DNA of 64,000 bases. Source: Deltaproteobacteria bacterium RIFCSPHIGHO2_02_FULL_40_28 (lineage in GTDB: Bacteria > UBA10199 > 2-12-FULL-40-28). The DNA lies in assembly GCA_001798135.1 (NCBI GenBank), contig MGRJ01000020.1, forward strand, positions 52,275 to 116,274, written 5' to 3'. Position 1 is the stretch's first letter. Every line of letters begins with the position of its first letter. Shown piece by piece: positions 62,761-64,000 of the stretch. The notes below the pieces were generated by a model. It saw only the letters and a program-made list of their open reading frames with translations, was not told the DNA's origin and ran no database searches. The position numbers and the translations under genes were made by a program.

Positions 62761-63843
62761 TCATTGCCGAGTTAAAACAGTAATTTCAAGAGTTTGATCT
62801 AGATTAATCAGAGTAAGTGGCTTTAGTGTTTCTGCCCGATTTACTTCAAACACAGCAATCAAATCGTCCGTTAAATAAAAAGGGTGAATCATTTGATCTT
62901 GAATAAGCCAATCTTCCTCATCTCCTTCCCAAACAATAATAAGCACATGCTCTTTTTTCTTGGTAGGTAAATCCCAATCCCAAATAAACAAATGATCATA
63001 TTGCAATTCTTGCACAGGGGCCTGATAGGTGGTGTCACCCCATTCGCATTGCTGATAAATATAATCCTGTTTGGCCAAAAAAGGACCTGGAATAAAAGAA
63101 TGAGTTCGAAGCTCGGGCTTTAAATTGTCTTTATCAATTTCGGAAAGTTTTCCTTGCGCCAAATGAAGCAAAGTTTGTCGATCCATACGAGGAATGCCCT
63201 TGTAGTAAGGAACAACAGCATAGTGAAGATTAGCATAAAAGCCACCCTCTCCCTCGTAAATAACTTGTTTTTTCCCGGTTTTAAATGACGGTCCCTCATA
63301 ATCAATAATACGATTATTTTCATAATCATAACGAAGAATAACCTTGGTAATAGCCAACACATTTTTTTCATCAAAGTGTGAATAACTTTTGTATTGAATA
63401 CCTTCTAAAAAATCTGGATCTAAAAGTTGCGCTGTGGGAGTTTTATTTAAAATATCCTCCAAGGTTTTATAAAATGAACTTCCGTCTTCCTTTTTTTCTA
63501 CACGGGGACAGGGGAGGGGCAGACTACTTAATGAAGGGGGATTGGGATTTTTATTTGTAATAATCCCAATAGGGATTCTTAAATTTTTAATATCATTCAA
63601 GGAAAAAACTTTTTTTTCAATAAAACCACCCTCAGAACCAATAATTTTAAGCACAAATGGAAAAGAAAGGTTTTTCTGCCAACTCAAAAAGTAAAGAGAA
63701 GAACCAAATTCATTTTTTACACTTAAACCTTGCGCTTCAAAACTTAAATGAGGAGGTGCTTTTAAAAGAACCACATGAAATGGAAGTGCCCAAACAGTAA
63801 AAGAAAATAAAATGAGAAAAAATGTTACTAAAACTACTTTCAT
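62761..63843 (-). CDS. secreted protein of unknown function (360 aa)
   Basis: A signal peptide (about residues 1-19, ending VWA) starts the chain. The mature part is rich in aromatic and charged residues with DWD, WEGDEEDW and FIWDWDLP near the C-terminus, where a beta-rich domain seems likely. No Cys-rich or catalytic motif is recognised. Probably periplasmic or outer-membrane facing. Confidence 0.6.
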   Translation of the reverse strand: MKVVLVTFFLILFSFTVWALPFHVVLLKAPPHLSFEAQGLSVKNEFGSSLYFLSWQKNLSFPFVLKIIGSEGGFIEKKVFSLNDIKNLRIPIGIITNKNPNPPSLSSLPLPCPRVEKKEDGSSFYKTLEDILNKTPTAQLLDPDFLEGIQYKSYSHFDEKNVLAITKVILRYDYENNRIIDYEGPSFKTGKKQVIYEGEGGFYANLHYAVVPYYKGIPRMDRQTLLHLAQGKLSEIDKDNLKPELRTHSFIPGPFLAKQDYIYQQCEWGDTTYQAPVQELQYDHLFIWDWDLPTKKKEHVLIIVWEGDEEDWLIQDQMIHPFYLTDDLIAVFEVNRAETLKPLTLINLDQTLEITVLTRQ

Positions 63844-63884
63844 ATTTTACTTATGCTGCTGTTGAAAAATATCCTTTGTGTCAT

Positions 63885-63955
63885 TCCTGCATCAATTGTT
63901 ATCCCTGTATCAATTGTCATCCCTGCGAAGGCAGGGATCCATCTTTTGATTCCGT
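63885..63955. repeat. family D repeat cluster at right edge (D9)
   Basis: Three successive starts (GTCATTCCTGCATCA, GTTATCCCTGTATCA, GTCATCCCTGC) and one GCAGGGATCCATCTT arm. The right-hand half is lost or altered; ends near 63955. Confidence 0.65.
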
Positions 63956-64000
63956 CATACATGGACCCGCCCGTTTGCAAGAGGAAAGTTTTTGAATAGG

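Overview
The window is a contiguous piece of a low-GC (roughly 40 percent by eye) Gram-negative bacterial chromosome. Lipoproteins with classic lipoboxes, a sigma-32-type factor carrying an RpoH-box-like segment, FtsB, the yebC-ruvC-ruvA-ruvB operon, a full set of TCA enzymes and many dispersed palindromic repeats fit a free-living heterotroph of the Deltaproteobacteria or a related uncultured lineage. This placement is inference; no rRNA gene is present to confirm it.

Layout. 1-7.1 kb: hypothetical genes, a DcrB-like protein, a ketoacyl synthase III homologue with Ser at the catalytic Cys position, then a minus-strand block (yebC-ruvC-ruvA-ruvB-ftsB, a glycerophosphodiesterase and rsmE). 7.1-16.5 kb: ROK kinase, a periplasmic PhnD-like protein, sugar nucleotide epimerase, family 2 glycosyltransferase plus asparagine synthase, a lipoprotein with a clear promoter and terminator, hisC and gltX. 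16.5-25 kb: alpha/beta hydrolase, Memo-family protein, ilvC, two peptide-type ABC permeases, nagZ and two DUF4143 ATPases. 25-31 kb: a Ca-binding-repeat lipoprotein, a GlcD/GlcE/GlcF-like FAD and Fe-S cluster with a lipid kinase, and a nucleotidyltransferase pair. 31-46.3 kb: a TCA region (aconitase, canonical sdhCAB, icd, mdh) and a second divergent complex-II-like operon, interrupted by a decayed DUF4143 gene and a GC-richer intact one. 46.5-52.7 kb: M48 protease, a type II toxin-antitoxin pair, nth, an unrecognised 576-residue protein, an FNR-like reductase, rpoH and tRNA-Gln. 52.8-61 kb: an SGNH-carbamoyltransferase-SxtJ-DUF5989 cassette followed by a 1541-residue degenerate cyclase/NTPase/TPR protein. 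61-64 kb: P-loop kinase fused to dCMP deaminase, an orphan BrnA-like antitoxin and a secreted protein.

Functionally, aconitase, isocitrate dehydrogenase, succinate dehydrogenase and malate dehydrogenase together encode much of an oxidative TCA cycle. The second complex-II-like operon keeps its iron-sulfur wires and membrane anchor but lacks the dicarboxylate-binding residues of its flavoprotein, so it probably oxidises or reduces something else. The FAD/Fe-S GlcDEF-like cluster is another candidate electron-input module.

The most distinctive non-coding content is several families of dispersed palindromes. Two of them (called A and B here) keep a conserved core while the arms change together between copies, so structure rather than arm sequence is preserved; three B copies lie 11-17 bases before plus-strand start codons. 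Other repeats have entered reading frames in phase (ROK kinase, FNR-like reductase, the end of rsmE). Upstream of three DUF4143 loci there are palindromes or direct repeats spaced 31-32 bp, resembling paired operator sites.
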